A DNA stretch of 64,000 nucleotides from Streptomyces sp. NBC_01264 (GTDB taxonomy: Bacteria; Actinomycetota; Actinomycetes; Streptomycetales; Streptomycetaceae), in NCBI RefSeq assembly GCF_026340675.1, contig NZ_JAPEOX010000001.1:1550001-1614000 (forward strand), read 5' to 3'. Shown piece after piece: positions 33,981-43,219 of the stretch. The position numbers and the translations under genes were made by a program. Position 1 is the stretch's first letter; every line of letters starts with the position of its first letter. The notes beneath the pieces are model-generated. The model did no database searches. It was not told where the DNA came from and worked only from the letters and a program-made list of their open reading frames with translations.

Positions 33981-35758
33981 TCGGCGTGGCGCCGCCGCAA
34001 TACGATCCGGCCGCCCCCGAAACGGCCACGACCCTGCCCGTGGGCAGTGCCGCGACGGTACGGGGCTACGTGCGCGGCCTGTTCCGCCGCCACCGGCGGG
34101 CCTTCCTGGTCCTGGTGGCGGTCAACACGGTCGCCGTGATCGCCTCCATGGTCGGCCCGTACCTGCTGGGCCAGGTCGTGGACCAGCTCTCGGAAGGGAC
34201 GCGCGAACTCCATCTGGGCCGGGTGGGGCTGCTGTTCGCCCTGGCGCTCGGCATCCAGACCGTGTTCGTGCGGCTGGTCCGGCTGCGCGGGGCGATGCTC
34301 GGCGAGGAGATGCTGGCCGACCTGCGCGAGGACTTCCTCGTGCGATCGGTGGGCCTGCCGCCCGGCGTGCTGGAGCGCGCGGGAACCGGTGACCTGCTGT
34401 CGCGGATCACCACGGACATCGACCGGCTGGCCAACGCGATGCGCGAGGCCGTTCCGCAGCTGGCCATCGGTGTGGTCTGGGCGGGGCTCCTCTACGGGGC
34501 GCTCGCCGTGACCGCGCCGCCGCTGGCGCTCGCCGCGCTGGTGGCGCTGCCGGTGCCGGTGATCGGCTGCCGCTGGTACTTCAAGCGGGCGCCGCGGGCC
34601 TACCGGTCCGAGGCGGCCGGGTACGCGGCGGTCGCCGCCGTGCTCACCGAGACGGTGGACGCGGGCCGCACCATCGAGGCGCACCGCCTCGGCGCGCGCC
34701 GGATCGAGCTGTCCGAGCGGCGGATCAAGGAGTGGACGGCGTGGGAGCGGTACACGCTGTTCCTGCGGACGGTCCTGTTCCCCGTCGTCAACGTCACCTA
34801 CGTGACGATCCTCGGCTCGGTGCTGATGATCGGCGGGTACTGCGTGATCCAGGGCTGGATGTCGGTGGGGCAGCTGACCACGGGCGCCCTGCTCGCGCAG
34901 ATGATGGTCGACCCGATCGGCCTGATCCTGCGCTGGTACGACGAACTGCAGATCGCGCAGGTCTCGCTGGGCCGGCTGGTGGGCGTACGGGAGATCGAGC
35001 CGGACGCGGGCGACGCGGCCGTCTCCCCGGACGGCCGGGACGTACGCGCCGACCAGGTGCACTTCGGGTACCGCGAGGGCGTCGACGTGCTGCACCAGGT
35101 GTCGATGTCGGTGCCGCCGGGCACCCGGATGGCCCTGGTCGGGCCCTCGGGCGCGGGCAAGTCCACGCTGGGCCGGCTGCTGGCGGGCATTTACGCGCCG
35201 CGGACCGGTGAGATCACCCTCGGCGGGGCGCGGCTGTCGCAGATGCCGGCGGAGCGGGTGCGCGAGCACGTGGCCCTGGTCAACCAGGAGCACCACGTGT
35301 TCGTGGGCTCCCTGCGCGACAACCTGCGCCTCGCCCGTACGGAGGCGGGTGACGCCGAGCTGTGGGCGGCGCTCGGCGCGGTCGACGCGGAGGACTGGGC
35401 GCGGGCGCTGGACGCCGGCCTGGACACCGAGGTCGGCTCGGGCGCCTCGGCGCTGACCCCGGCGCAGGCGCAGCAGATCGCGCTGGCCCGGCTGGTGCTG
35501 GCCGATCCGCACACCCTGGTGCTGGACGAGGCCACCTCACTGCTGGACCCGCGCGCGGCACGGCACTTGGAGCGCTCCCTGGCCCGGGTGCTGGACGGCC
35601 GGACGGTGATCGCGATCGCGCACCGGCTGCACACCGCGCACGACGCGGACGTGATCGCGGTGGTCGAGGGCGGCCGCATCACCGAGCTCGGCTCGCACGA
35701 CGCCCTGGTCGAGGCCGACGGCGCGTACGCCGCCCTGTGGCGCTCCTGGCACGGCTGA
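33977..35758 (+). CDS. ABC exporter half with degenerate signature (heterodimer subunit 2)
   Basis: 593 residues: membrane domain (about residues 40-330), then an ATPase domain with an intact Walker A VGPSGAGKSTLG, Walker B TLVLDEATSLLD and switch histidine IAHRLHTAH. Its signature is LTPAQAQQ instead of LSGGQ. Paired with subunit 1, one composite site has all motifs and the other has neither a P-loop nor a signature. This is an asymmetric exporter related to drug, peptide or lipid exporters. Translation is coupled to subunit 1 by ATGA. A strong terminator hairpin follows the stop. Confidence 0.9.
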   Translation: MIGVAPPQYDPAAPETATTLPVGSAATVRGYVRGLFRRHRRAFLVLVAVNTVAVIASMVGPYLLGQVVDQLSEGTRELHLGRVGLLFALALGIQTVFVRLVRLRGAMLGEEMLADLREDFLVRSVGLPPGVLERAGTGDLLSRITTDIDRLANAMREAVPQLAIGVVWAGLLYGALAVTAPPLALAALVALPVPVIGCRWYFKRAPRAYRSEAAGYAAVAAVLTETVDAGRTIEAHRLGARRIELSERRIKEWTAWERYTLFLRTVLFPVVNVTYVTILGSVLMIGGYCVIQGWMSVGQLTTGALLAQMMVDPIGLILRWYDELQIAQVSLGRLVGVREIEPDAGDAAVSPDGRDVRADQVHFGYREGVDVLHQVSMSVPPGTRMALVGPSGAGKSTLGRLLAGIYAPRTGEITLGGARLSQMPAERVREHVALVNQEHHVFVGSLRDNLRLARTEAGDAELWAALGAVDAEDWARALDAGLDTEVGSGASALTPAQAQQIALARLVLADPHTLVLDEATSLLDPRAARHLERSLARVLDGRTVIAIAHRLHTAHDADVIAVVEGGRITELGSHDALVEADGAYAALWRSWHG

Positions 35759-35772
35759 CCGCCACCGCCCCA

Positions 35773-35810
35773 CCTGCCCCGGACCCCTCTCCTACGAGGT
35801 CCGGGGCAGG
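35773..35810 (+). terminator. Perfect 13-base-arm hairpin after the ABC exporter
   Basis: Arms at 35773-35785 and 35798-35810 are fully complementary with a 12-base loop, 14 bases past the stop. It ends the exporter operon. Confidence 0.8.
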
Positions 35811-35943
35811 CGGACGGCCCCGCTGTGTGTTGAGGAACCGCACCGGCCGGTCCGACGTCGGCCTGCCGGGGGGGCTCCTGCGCGGTCTGTCCGACACGGG
35901 CCCCGTCTGGGATGCTGAAGGCCGGACTGGACGGGGGCGGACG

Positions 35944-36339
35944 GTGTTCACGGAACCCATGGCGCGAGCCGTTGTGGAACCAGCGGTACTCGAGCTGGTG
36001 CGGCGGTACCCCCGCGGCAGGTCGTTCTCCACCACGGTCGCGCTCGGCGGGGACGACTTCAGCATGTGCGCCCACGTACGGGCGCGGTGGGCGGCACCCG
36101 GGCAGGTCGAGATCGCGCTGGCCTGCTGGGTCGTCAACAAGGACACCGCGCGCTATCTGGGTGGCAGCCCGCCGGCCGCGGAGGAGTCGCGCCTGCCGCC
36201 GGAAGGCACGGCGCGGTGGGACGAGGAACTGACCGGCCGGGTGATCGGCCACCTCGCGACACGTATGAACGCACTGACCGCCGCCGTGCCGACCGGCGAC
36301 GACCACCTCACCGTCACCGTGCCCCTCGTCCTGACGTAG
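35944..36339 (+). CDS. Small protein of unknown function
   Basis: 131 residues from GTG 35944, or 126 from the in-frame ATG at 35959. No family is recognised. It is soluble, with no signal peptide or membrane segment. A beta-rich middle (VEIALACWVVN) and a terminal strand pattern HLTVTVPLVLT suggest a small alpha/beta fold. Third-position GC is high, supporting real coding. It lies alone between the exporter terminator and a convergent membrane protein gene. Confidence 0.6.
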   Translation: MFTEPMARAVVEPAVLELVRRYPRGRSFSTTVALGGDDFSMCAHVRARWAAPGQVEIALACWVVNKDTARYLGGSPPAAEESRLPPEGTARWDEELTGRVIGHLATRMNALTAAVPTGDDHLTVTVPLVLT

Positions 36340-36402
36340 TCCGGTGACCGGAGCGGGACCGGCCGACGGTCCGGCCGGCGGTCCGGCGAGCGGGCCCGCC
36401 CG

Positions 36403-37194
36403 TCAGAAGAAGCCGAGGGCCGAGGCTCCGCCGACCCCGCCCAGCAGCATGAAGACCGGCATGAGGACCTTGAGCTCCACCCAGCTGCCGGCGCGGAAGC
36501 GCATCATCTTCGGCGGGCCGATCGGGTACCAGCGCTTGCCCGCGATGGGCAGGGGCCACAGGATCGGGCAGCCCGAGACGGTCAGGGCGTCGCCGATGTC
36601 GTGGACCAGGGCGCCGAGCACGATCGGGATGCCGAGCCACAGGTATTCCTGGCCGGGGGCGGTGAAGAGCCAGTCGGAGCCGTTGCCGGGCTGGTCGAGC
36701 ACGCCGGCCAGTATCCAGGCGCTGGTCGCGCCGAGGAGCCAGACCAGCACGTCGCTGGACATGCGGGCGGCCCGCCACAGCAGGCCCTCGACGGCGAGGA
36801 CCAGGTGGACGAAGAGGAGGGCGAGGACGCCCCACCGGTCCGTGGTGACGGCGATCGCGGAGGAGCCTGCGCCGATCAGGACGGCCCAGACCCAGGTGTG
36901 GGTCAGGGTGCGGTGACCTCCGGTGCGGCGGGCATCGCGCGGGGACCGGGTGGCTTTGTAGACCCCGTAGGAGATCTTGTCGACCACCTCGCACAGGACC
37001 CGGGAGAGCGGGCCGAAGGCGCGGGAGATCGTCGCCGACTTGTGGTCCAGGTCGGGAGCCAGGGCCGCTCCGGCGCAGATGAGCGCGCCGACGACGAGGA
37101 CGGGCCAGGGCATCGGGTGTCCGGCGGCCGCAGCCGCGGCGCCCACCCCCAGCCAGGCCGCTGCCCCGGACAGTGAGTGCGCCGGACCCATCAT
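36403..37194 (-). CDS. Metal-dependent hydrolase-like membrane protein (YdjM/DUF457 type)
   Basis: 263 residues with about five membrane segments. The conserved polar motifs of the LexA-binding, inner-membrane hydrolase family are present: APDLDHKSATIS, RTGGHRTLTHTW and ALVHDIGDALT. Their histidines and aspartates are presumed metal ligands. The activity is not established for this family. GGGGAAC precedes the first of two adjacent ATG codons (37194). It is divergent from the helicase gene with a 136-base gap. Confidence 0.8.
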   Translation of the reverse strand: MMGPAHSLSGAAAWLGVGAAAAAAGHPMPWPVLVVGALICAGAALAPDLDHKSATISRAFGPLSRVLCEVVDKISYGVYKATRSPRDARRTGGHRTLTHTWVWAVLIGAGSSAIAVTTDRWGVLALLFVHLVLAVEGLLWRAARMSSDVLVWLLGATSAWILAGVLDQPGNGSDWLFTAPGQEYLWLGIPIVLGALVHDIGDALTVSGCPILWPLPIAGKRWYPIGPPKMMRFRAGSWVELKVLMPVFMLLGGVGGASALGFF

Positions 37195-37330
37195 GGTCGT
37201 TCCCCGCCCCGGTGGTGTGCTGGTAGGGCCCTGTTGACGGTGTCGTTCGGGCCGCGTCGACGGCACAGCGTACCGTCGATGATCTTCCTTCTGTCCTCCG
37301 GTTCCCTGATCCGGGGGGAAGCCAGGCAAG

Positions 37331-39862
37331 ATGGGGGGTGTGACCCTCATTGATCAGCTCCCGCCGAACGCCGACCCCGACGCCCTCTTCGAGGCTTTCT
37401 CCTCGTGGGCGGAGGACCAGGGCATCACCCTGTACCCGGCTCAGGAGGAGGCGCTGATGGAGGTGGTCACCGGCGCGAACGTGGTCCTGTCCACCCCGAC
37501 CGGCTCCGGCAAGAGCCTGGTGGCGGCGGGCGCGCACTTCACGGCCCTGGCCCAGGACAAGGTCACCTTCTACACCGCGCCGATCAAGGCGCTGGTCTCG
37601 GAGAAGTTCTTCGACCTGTGCAAGCTCTTCGGCACCGAGAACGTCGGCATGCTGACCGGCGACGCCTCCGTGAACTCGGACGCGCCGGTGATCTGCTGCA
37701 CCGCCGAGGTGCTGGCCTCGATCGCCCTGCGCGACGGCAAGTACGCCGACATCGGCCAGGTCGTGATGGACGAGTTCCACTTCTATGCCGAGCCGGACCG
37801 CGGCTGGGCCTGGCAGATCCCGATCCTGGAGCTGCCGCAGGCTCAGTTCATCCTGATGTCCGCGACGCTCGGCGACATGAAGCGGTTCGAGGAGGACCTG
37901 ACCCGGCGCACCGGCCGGCCCACCTCGGTGGTGCGCTCCGCGACCCGGCCCGTCCCGCTGTCCTACGAGTACGTCACGACGCCCATCACCGACACCATCA
38001 CCGAGCTGCTGGAGACCCGGCAGGCGCCGGTCTACATCGTGCACTTCACCCAGGCCCAGGCGGTCGAGCGGGCGCAGTCGCTGATGAGCATCAACATGTG
38101 CACCCGCGAGGAGAAGGACAAGATCGCCGAGCTGATCGGCAACTTCCGCTTCACCACCAAGTTCGGCCAGAACCTCTCCCGTTACGTCCGCCACGGCATC
38201 GGCGTGCACCACGCGGGCATGCTGCCCAAGTACCGCCGCCTGGTGGAGAAGCTGGCCCAGGCCGGTCTGCTGAAGGTCATCTGCGGCACCGACACCCTCG
38301 GCGTCGGCGTCAACGTCCCGATCCGCACCGTGCTGTTCACGGCGCTGACCAAGTACGACGGCACCCGGGTCCGCACGCTGCGCGCCCGCGAGTTCCACCA
38401 GATCGCCGGCCGCGCCGGCCGGGCCGGCTTCGACACCGCCGGTTACGTGGTGGCCCAGGCGCCCGAGCACGTCATCGAGAACGAGAAGGCCCTCGCCAAG
38501 GCGGGCGACGACCCGAAGAAGCGCCGCAAGGTGGTCCGCAAGAAGGCCCCCGAGGGCTTCGTGGCCTGGTCGGACATCACCTTCGAGAAGCTCATCGCCG
38601 CCGACCCAGAGGCCCTGACCTCGCGCTTCAAGGTCACCAACATCATGCTCCTGTCGGTCATCGCCCGGCCCGGCGACGCCTTCAAGGCGATGCGTCACCT
38701 GCTGGAGGACAACCACGAGCCGCGCAAGGCCCAGCTGCGCCACATCCGCCGGGCCATCGCCATCTACCGCTCGCTGCTGGACGGCGGTGTCGTCGAGAAG
38801 CTCGACACCCCGGACGCCGAGGGCCGCACGATCCGGCTGACCGTCGACCTCCAGCAGGACTTCGCGCTGAACCAGCCGCTGTCCACCTTCGCGCTGGCCT
38901 CCTTCGACCTGCTGGACCCGGAGTCCCCTTCCTACGCGCTGGACATGGTCTCGGTGGTGGAGTCCACGCTGGACGACCCGCGCCAGATCCTCGCCGCCCA
39001 GCAGAACAAGGAACGCGGCACGGCCGTGGGCGCGATGAAGGCCGACGGGGTCGAGTACGAGGAGCGGATGGAGCGGCTCCAGGAGATCACCTATCCGAAG
39101 CCCCTCGAAGAGCTGCTCCTGCACGCCTACGACGTGTACAGCAAGAGCCACCCGTGGGTCCGCGACCACCCGGTCTCGCCGAAGTCGATCATCCGCGACA
39201 TGTACGAGCGTGCGATGACCTTCACCGAGTTCACCTCGCACTACGAGCTGGCGCGCACCGAGGGCATCGTGCTGCGCTACCTGGCGAGCGCCTTCAAGGC
39301 GCTGGACCACACCATCCCCGACGACCTCAAGTCCGAGGACCTCCAGGACCTGATCGAGTGGCTCGGCGAGCTGGTCCGCCAGGTCGACTCCAGCCTGCTC
39401 GACGAGTGGGAGCAGCTGGCGAACCCGGAGGTGGAGACGGCGGAGCAGGCCCAGGAGAAGGCCGACCAGGTCAAGCCGGTCACCGCGAACTCCCGCGCCT
39501 TCCGCGTCCTGGTCCGCAACGCCATGTTCCGCCGGGTGGAGCTGGCCGCCCTGGACCACGTCAACGTGCTGGGCGAGCTCGACGGCGACTCCGGCTGGGA
39601 CGCCGACGCCTGGGGCGAGGCCATGGACGGCTACTGGGACGAGTACGACGACCTGGGCACGGGACCCGACGCGCGCGGCCCCAAGCTGCTGCAGATCGAG
39701 GAGGACCCGGCGCACGGCCTGTGGCGCGTCCGGCAGACCTTCGCCGACCCCAACGGGGACCATGGCTGGGGCATCAGCGCCGAGGTGGACCTCGCCGCCT
39801 CCGACGAGGAGGGCCGGGCGGTCCTGCGCGTCACCTCGGTCGGCGAACTCGGCCAGCTCTGA
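37331..39862 (+). CDS. Ski2/Mtr4-like DEAD/DEAH-box RNA helicase
   Basis: 843 residues. Helicase motifs are in order: I STPTGSGKS, II MDEFHFY (a DEFH variant of DExH), III MSATLGDM, V GTDTLGVGVN and VI HQIAGRAGRAG. The C-terminal half is the actinobacterial extension often labelled DUF3516. Ski2-like helicases unwind structured RNA for decay or processing. The start may be ATG 37331 or the GTG three codons later. It stands alone upstream of tesB. Confidence 0.93.
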   Translation: MGGVTLIDQLPPNADPDALFEAFSSWAEDQGITLYPAQEEALMEVVTGANVVLSTPTGSGKSLVAAGAHFTALAQDKVTFYTAPIKALVSEKFFDLCKLFGTENVGMLTGDASVNSDAPVICCTAEVLASIALRDGKYADIGQVVMDEFHFYAEPDRGWAWQIPILELPQAQFILMSATLGDMKRFEEDLTRRTGRPTSVVRSATRPVPLSYEYVTTPITDTITELLETRQAPVYIVHFTQAQAVERAQSLMSINMCTREEKDKIAELIGNFRFTTKFGQNLSRYVRHGIGVHHAGMLPKYRRLVEKLAQAGLLKVICGTDTLGVGVNVPIRTVLFTALTKYDGTRVRTLRAREFHQIAGRAGRAGFDTAGYVVAQAPEHVIENEKALAKAGDDPKKRRKVVRKKAPEGFVAWSDITFEKLIAADPEALTSRFKVTNIMLLSVIARPGDAFKAMRHLLEDNHEPRKAQLRHIRRAIAIYRSLLDGGVVEKLDTPDAEGRTIRLTVDLQQDFALNQPLSTFALASFDLLDPESPSYALDMVSVVESTLDDPRQILAAQQNKERGTAVGAMKADGVEYEERMERLQEITYPKPLEELLLHAYDVYSKSHPWVRDHPVSPKSIIRDMYERAMTFTEFTSHYELARTEGIVLRYLASAFKALDHTIPDDLKSEDLQDLIEWLGELVRQVDSSLLDEWEQLANPEVETAEQAQEKADQVKPVTANSRAFRVLVRNAMFRRVELAALDHVNVLGELDGDSGWDADAWGEAMDGYWDEYDDLGTGPDARGPKLLQIEEDPAHGLWRVRQTFADPNGDHGWGISAEVDLAASDEEGRAVLRVTSVGELGQL

Positions 39863-39968
39863 CCCTCCTCCGGCTCCGCCCGGGCGGGCACCCGCCCCGC
39901 CACCGACCCCCGACCCGCAACCGGCCGGCGCCCTCACGGCGGCCCGGCCCGACAGTGGAGATCCTCCG

Positions 39969-40871
39969 ATGACGAACCCCGCCGAGAGGCTGGTCGATCT
40001 GCTCGACCTGGAGCAGATCGAGGTCAACATCTTCCGGGGCGCCAGCCCCCAGGAGTCCCTCCAGCGCGTCTTCGGCGGCCAGGTCGCCGGCCAGGCGCTG
40101 GTGGCGGCAGGCCGCACCACGGAGGGCGACCGGCCCGTCCACTCCCTCCACTCGTACTTCCTGCGCCCCGGGATTCCCGGAGTGCCGATCGTGTACCAGG
40201 TGGAGCGGGTGCGCGACGGGCGCTCCTTCACCACCCGCCGGGTCACCGCGGTCCAGCAGGGCAAGACCATCTTCAACCTGACCGCCTCCTTCCATCAGCC
40301 GGAGGAGGGCAGCATCGAGCACCAGCTGCCTCCCCGCCTCGACTTCCCGCACCCGGACACGCTCCCGAAGGTCGTGGACGAGATCCGCGAGCACCTGGGC
40401 ACGCTGCCGGAGGCGCTGGAGCGCATGGCCCGCCGCCAGCCCTTCGACATCCGCTACGTGGACCGGCTCCGCTGGACCCCCGAGGAGCTCAAGGACGCCG
40501 ATCCGCGCAGCGCGGTGTGGATGCGCGCCGTCGGCCCGCTGGGGGACGACCCGCTCGTGCACACCTGCGCCCTCACCTACGCCAGTGACATGACCCTCCT
40601 CGACGCCGTGCGCATCCCCGTGGAGCCCCTGTGGGGCATGCGCGGTTTCGACATGGCCTCCCTCGACCACGCCATGTGGTTCCACCGGCCGTTCCGGGCG
40701 GACGAGTGGTTCCTGTACGACCAGGAGTCACCCATCGCGCACGGCGGCCGGGGCCTGGCCCGCGGCCGCATCTACGACCTCGAGGGCAAGCTGCTGGTCT
40801 CCGTGGTCCAGGAGGGGCTCTTCCGCCCCTACGGCGCCAAGGCGTCCAAGCCGGCCGTGTCCCCGCGGTAG
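39969..40871 (+). CDS. tesB: Acyl-CoA thioesterase II
   Basis: A 300-residue double-hotdog thioesterase. TesB family blocks include FGGQVAGQALVAAGRT, SLHSYFLRPG, YASDMTLLD with the catalytic aspartate, DEWFLYDQESPIAHGGRGL, and the glutamine in SVVQEGLFR. It hydrolyses medium- and long-chain acyl-CoAs in the cytoplasm. It follows the helicase by about 100 bases and precedes the YchJ-like gene by 32, possibly in one transcript. Confidence 0.95.
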   Translation: MTNPAERLVDLLDLEQIEVNIFRGASPQESLQRVFGGQVAGQALVAAGRTTEGDRPVHSLHSYFLRPGIPGVPIVYQVERVRDGRSFTTRRVTAVQQGKTIFNLTASFHQPEEGSIEHQLPPRLDFPHPDTLPKVVDEIREHLGTLPEALERMARRQPFDIRYVDRLRWTPEELKDADPRSAVWMRAVGPLGDDPLVHTCALTYASDMTLLDAVRIPVEPLWGMRGFDMASLDHAMWFHRPFRADEWFLYDQESPIAHGGRGLARGRIYDLEGKLLVSVVQEGLFRPYGAKASKPAVSPR

Positions 40872-40903
40872 TCCCTCCCCTCCCCGAAGAACTGAGTGCT
40901 CGC

Positions 40904-41317
40904 ATGCCCACCCCGGCTCCCGCTCCAGCCGTTCCCTGCCCCTGCGGGCTGCCCGCCGCCTATCCGGAGTGCTGCGGCCGCTTCCACTCCGGCGAGCGGC
41001 AGGCGCCCACCGCCGAGCTGCTGATGCGCTCCCGCTTCAGCGCCTTCGCCGTCGGCGACACCGCCTATCTCCTGCGCTCATGGCACCCCTCGACCCGGCC
41101 GGGCGTGCTCGACCTGGATCCCGGGCAGCGCTGGGAGCGGCTGGAGATCCTGGCCACCGAGCGCGGCGGGATGTTCGAGACGGAGGGCTCGGTGGAGTTC
41201 CGGGCCCACTACCGCGAGGGGCGGCACACCGGATCGCTGCGCGAGCACAGTTCCTTCGCCCGGGAGAACGGGGCCTGGGTCTACGTCGGCCCCCTCTCCC
41301 CCGTCGACTTCGACTGA
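40904..41317 (+). CDS. YchJ-like (UPF0225) SEC-C-type zinc protein
   Basis: 137 residues. The N-terminal cysteine-rich CPCGLPAAYPECCGRFHSG, followed by APTAELLMRSRFSAFAVGD, is diagnostic of the YchJ/UPF0225 family. The CxC...CC cluster is presumed to bind zinc. The domain is NTF2-like; function unknown. Its last 37 bases overlap the 3' end of the opposite-strand regulator gene. Confidence 0.9.
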   Translation: MPTPAPAPAVPCPCGLPAAYPECCGRFHSGERQAPTAELLMRSRFSAFAVGDTAYLLRSWHPSTRPGVLDLDPGQRWERLEILATERGGMFETEGSVEFRAHYREGRHTGSLREHSSFARENGAWVYVGPLSPVDFD

Positions 41318-42120
41318 CCCCTCGCTCCGGTCAGGGCGAAGTCGAGGCTGGTGCGGTACCACCCGATCTCGTCCGGTGGCCCGGCCCGTAGCAGCCGGGC
41401 CGCCACCTCGGCGGCCGGCGGAACCTGTGGGTGCCCGTAGGGCGGGGGCGGTGCGAGCGCCCCGAGCAGGATGCGTTCCGCCGGGTCGGGCACGGTCGCG
41501 CGCACGTCGTCCTCGGGGAGCACCGAGGCCAGGACGGCAGCGCGCTCCCAGGGGTCGGCGGTTCGTCTCAGCAACAGTCCGACGTGCCGTTCGCGCCACT
41601 TCCGGGGACGCAGGTCGGCCTTGGCCGCCATCAGCTCCCGGTCCGCCCGCGGCGCGCTCCCCGTCAGCATCGCGGGCTCGCGGGCCGCGAAGTCCCGTAG
41701 CTCCGCGGTCAGATAGAGCCACACCACCGCCCGGTAACGGTTGATCCGGTATCCCACCGGAATGAGGTGTCCGCAGCGTGCGAGCCGGGTGAACCGGCTC
41801 GGGCCGACCCCCAGGACGGTGGCCGCGGCCTCCGCTCCCGCGACCGTCTCCACGCGTCGGCGCAGCGCGTCCGGGAATCCCCCGGCCGACCGGACCCGGT
41901 CGAGCTCGGTCCGGGTGTACCGAGCTGTCCCGGCGACCCCCGGGGGCCCGGCCCGTACGAGCCCCAGCTGTACGGCGCGGGCGAACTCGCTGCGGCTCAG
42001 CCCCAGTTCTTCGGCGGCACGTCCGCCGCCCAGCAGCCCGGCGACCTCGCCGCACCCCGCCACCGCGGACTCCGCCGTCGCCGCTACCGTCGTCCGAGGC
42101 GCCTGAATCGTCTGTGCCAT
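41281..42120 (-). CDS. DUF6397-type helix-turn-helix protein
   Basis: 279 residues. It shows repeated helix-turn-helix-like segments (RAAEELGLSRSEFARAVQLGLVR and AATVLGVGPSRFTRLARCGHLIPVGYRINRY) and a later KWRERHVGLLLRRTADPWERAAVLASVL block. This matches a Streptomyces-specific family commonly named DUF6397, whose function is unknown; a regulatory role is inferred. It overlaps the convergent YchJ-like gene by 37 bases. Confidence 0.75.
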   Translation of the reverse strand: MAQTIQAPRTTVAATAESAVAGCGEVAGLLGGGRAAEELGLSRSEFARAVQLGLVRAGPPGVAGTARYTRTELDRVRSAGGFPDALRRRVETVAGAEAAATVLGVGPSRFTRLARCGHLIPVGYRINRYRAVVWLYLTAELRDFAAREPAMLTGSAPRADRELMAAKADLRPRKWRERHVGLLLRRTADPWERAAVLASVLPEDDVRATVPDPAERILLGALAPPPPYGHPQVPPAAEVAARLLRAGPPDEIGWYRTSLDFALTGARGQSKSTGERGPT

Positions 42121-42206
42121 CGCGCTCTCCCCACCAGAGTGATTACCGTGTGTGAAGAACGTAACTCAGAGCGACGGCATCCCGCAGGGCCTGTGGACAA
42201 GCCGGC

Positions 42207-42605
42207 TCAGCCGCCGGTGATCCGCCGCTCCGCGACACCGAGGTGCTCCCCCACCCGGTTCACCAGCAGCGTCATCTCGTACGCCACGTGCCCGATATCG
42301 GCCTCGGAGGCGCTCAGCACGCACAGGCAGCTGCCCGCACCCGCCGCCATGACGAACAGGACCCCGTCGTCGTACTCGACCATCGTCTGGCGGACCTCAC
42401 CCGCCCGGAAGTGCCGCCCCGAGCCCTTCGCCAGGCTCTGCAGCCCCGCCGCCACGGCCGCCAGGTGCTCCGCGTCCTCCCGTGCCAGCCCCGCGCTCGC
42501 GCCCGTCACCAGGCCGTCGTTGGAGAGCACCACCGCGTGCCGCACCTGCTGCACCCGCCGCGTCAAGTCATCCAGCAGCCAGTCCAGCTGCTTGTCCAGC
42601 GCCAT
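42207..42605 (-). CDS. Roadblock/LC7 domain protein (second CvnB-like)
   Basis: 132 residues, all one roadblock/LC7 domain. It is very similar to the CvnB-type protein of the conservon at 44255-44701: shared blocks include RHAVVLSNDGL, REDAEHLAAVA, SLAKG, GRHF and VRQTMVE. Roadblock proteins act as GTPase-activating or scaffold partners of small GTPases. It sits beyond cvnD in the same direction, separated by an opposite-strand flavin-oxidase gene. GGAGGGAC precedes the ATG. Confidence 0.92.
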   Translation of the reverse strand: MALDKQLDWLLDDLTRRVQQVRHAVVLSNDGLVTGASAGLAREDAEHLAAVAAGLQSLAKGSGRHFRAGEVRQTMVEYDDGVLFVMAAGAGSCLCVLSASEADIGHVAYEMTLLVNRVGEHLGVAERRITGG

Positions 42606-42711
42606 ATACAGTCCCTCCCCCTCGACGCGGCCGGACCGGCCGCGCCCCACCCCGCATGCTCGTGCCGCCAGCCTTCCCCACCAGGGGCTTTCCGGCAAGG
42701 AGGATGGGCCC

Positions 42712-43140
42712 ATGGTGAAGAAGATGACTCAAGAGGAATGGCGGGAGTTCGTCTCCCACTCCACCCGCACCGGAAAACTGTCCACCGTACGTGAGGACGG
42801 AAGCCCCCACATCGCTCCCATCTGGTTCGTTCTCGACGGCGACTCCTTCGTGTTCAACACCGGGAAGGACACCGTCAAGGGGCGCAATCTGGCCCGCGAC
42901 GGCCGCGTCGCCCTCTGCGTGGACGACGACCGGCCGCCCTTCTCCTACGTCGTCCTCCAGGGCCGGGCGGAGATCAGCGAGGACCTGGACGCGATGCTCC
43001 CCTGGTCGACCCGGATCGGTGCCCGCTACATGGGAGCCGAGCACGGCGAGGCCTTCGGCCGCCGCAACGCCGTCCCCGGCGAACTCCTCGTGCGCGTGCG
43101 CATCGACAAGGTGATCTCGGCAGCCGGCGTGGCCGACTGA
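42712..43140 (+). CDS. Pyridoxamine 5'-phosphate oxidase-like (FMN or F420) protein
   Basis: 142 residues, a split-beta-barrel flavin-binding fold: GKLSTVREDGSPHIAPIWFVLDGD, RNLARDGRVALCVDDDRPPFSYVVLQGRAE. In actinomycetes this small subgroup often uses F420 or FMN to reduce or oxidise small molecules. AAGGAGGAT precedes the ATG; an in-frame ATG at 42724 is an alternative. It is the only plus-strand gene in the middle of the leftward conservon region. Confidence 0.85.
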   Translation: MVKKMTQEEWREFVSHSTRTGKLSTVREDGSPHIAPIWFVLDGDSFVFNTGKDTVKGRNLARDGRVALCVDDDRPPFSYVVLQGRAEISEDLDAMLPWSTRIGARYMGAEHGEAFGRRNAVPGELLVRVRIDKVISAAGVAD

Positions 43141-43219
43141 CGGCACCCCCGCGTCACCCCGCACCACCCCCGCAGCACCCCCGCAGCACCCCCGCGACAC
43201 CGCTTCACCGCGGGCCGGT

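Noticed and set aside
36314..40276. 1,320-codon open frame on the minus strand opposite the helicase and tesB genes
   Set aside because: It is an antisense shadow produced by high GC. The composition is typical of reversed Streptomyces coding sequence, no family is recognised, and the plus-strand helicase has all motifs.
43141..43200. CAGCACCCCCG-type repeats as a CRISPR or regulatory array
   Set aside because: There are only a few short C-rich copies without spacers, consistent with simple slippage after the stop codon.
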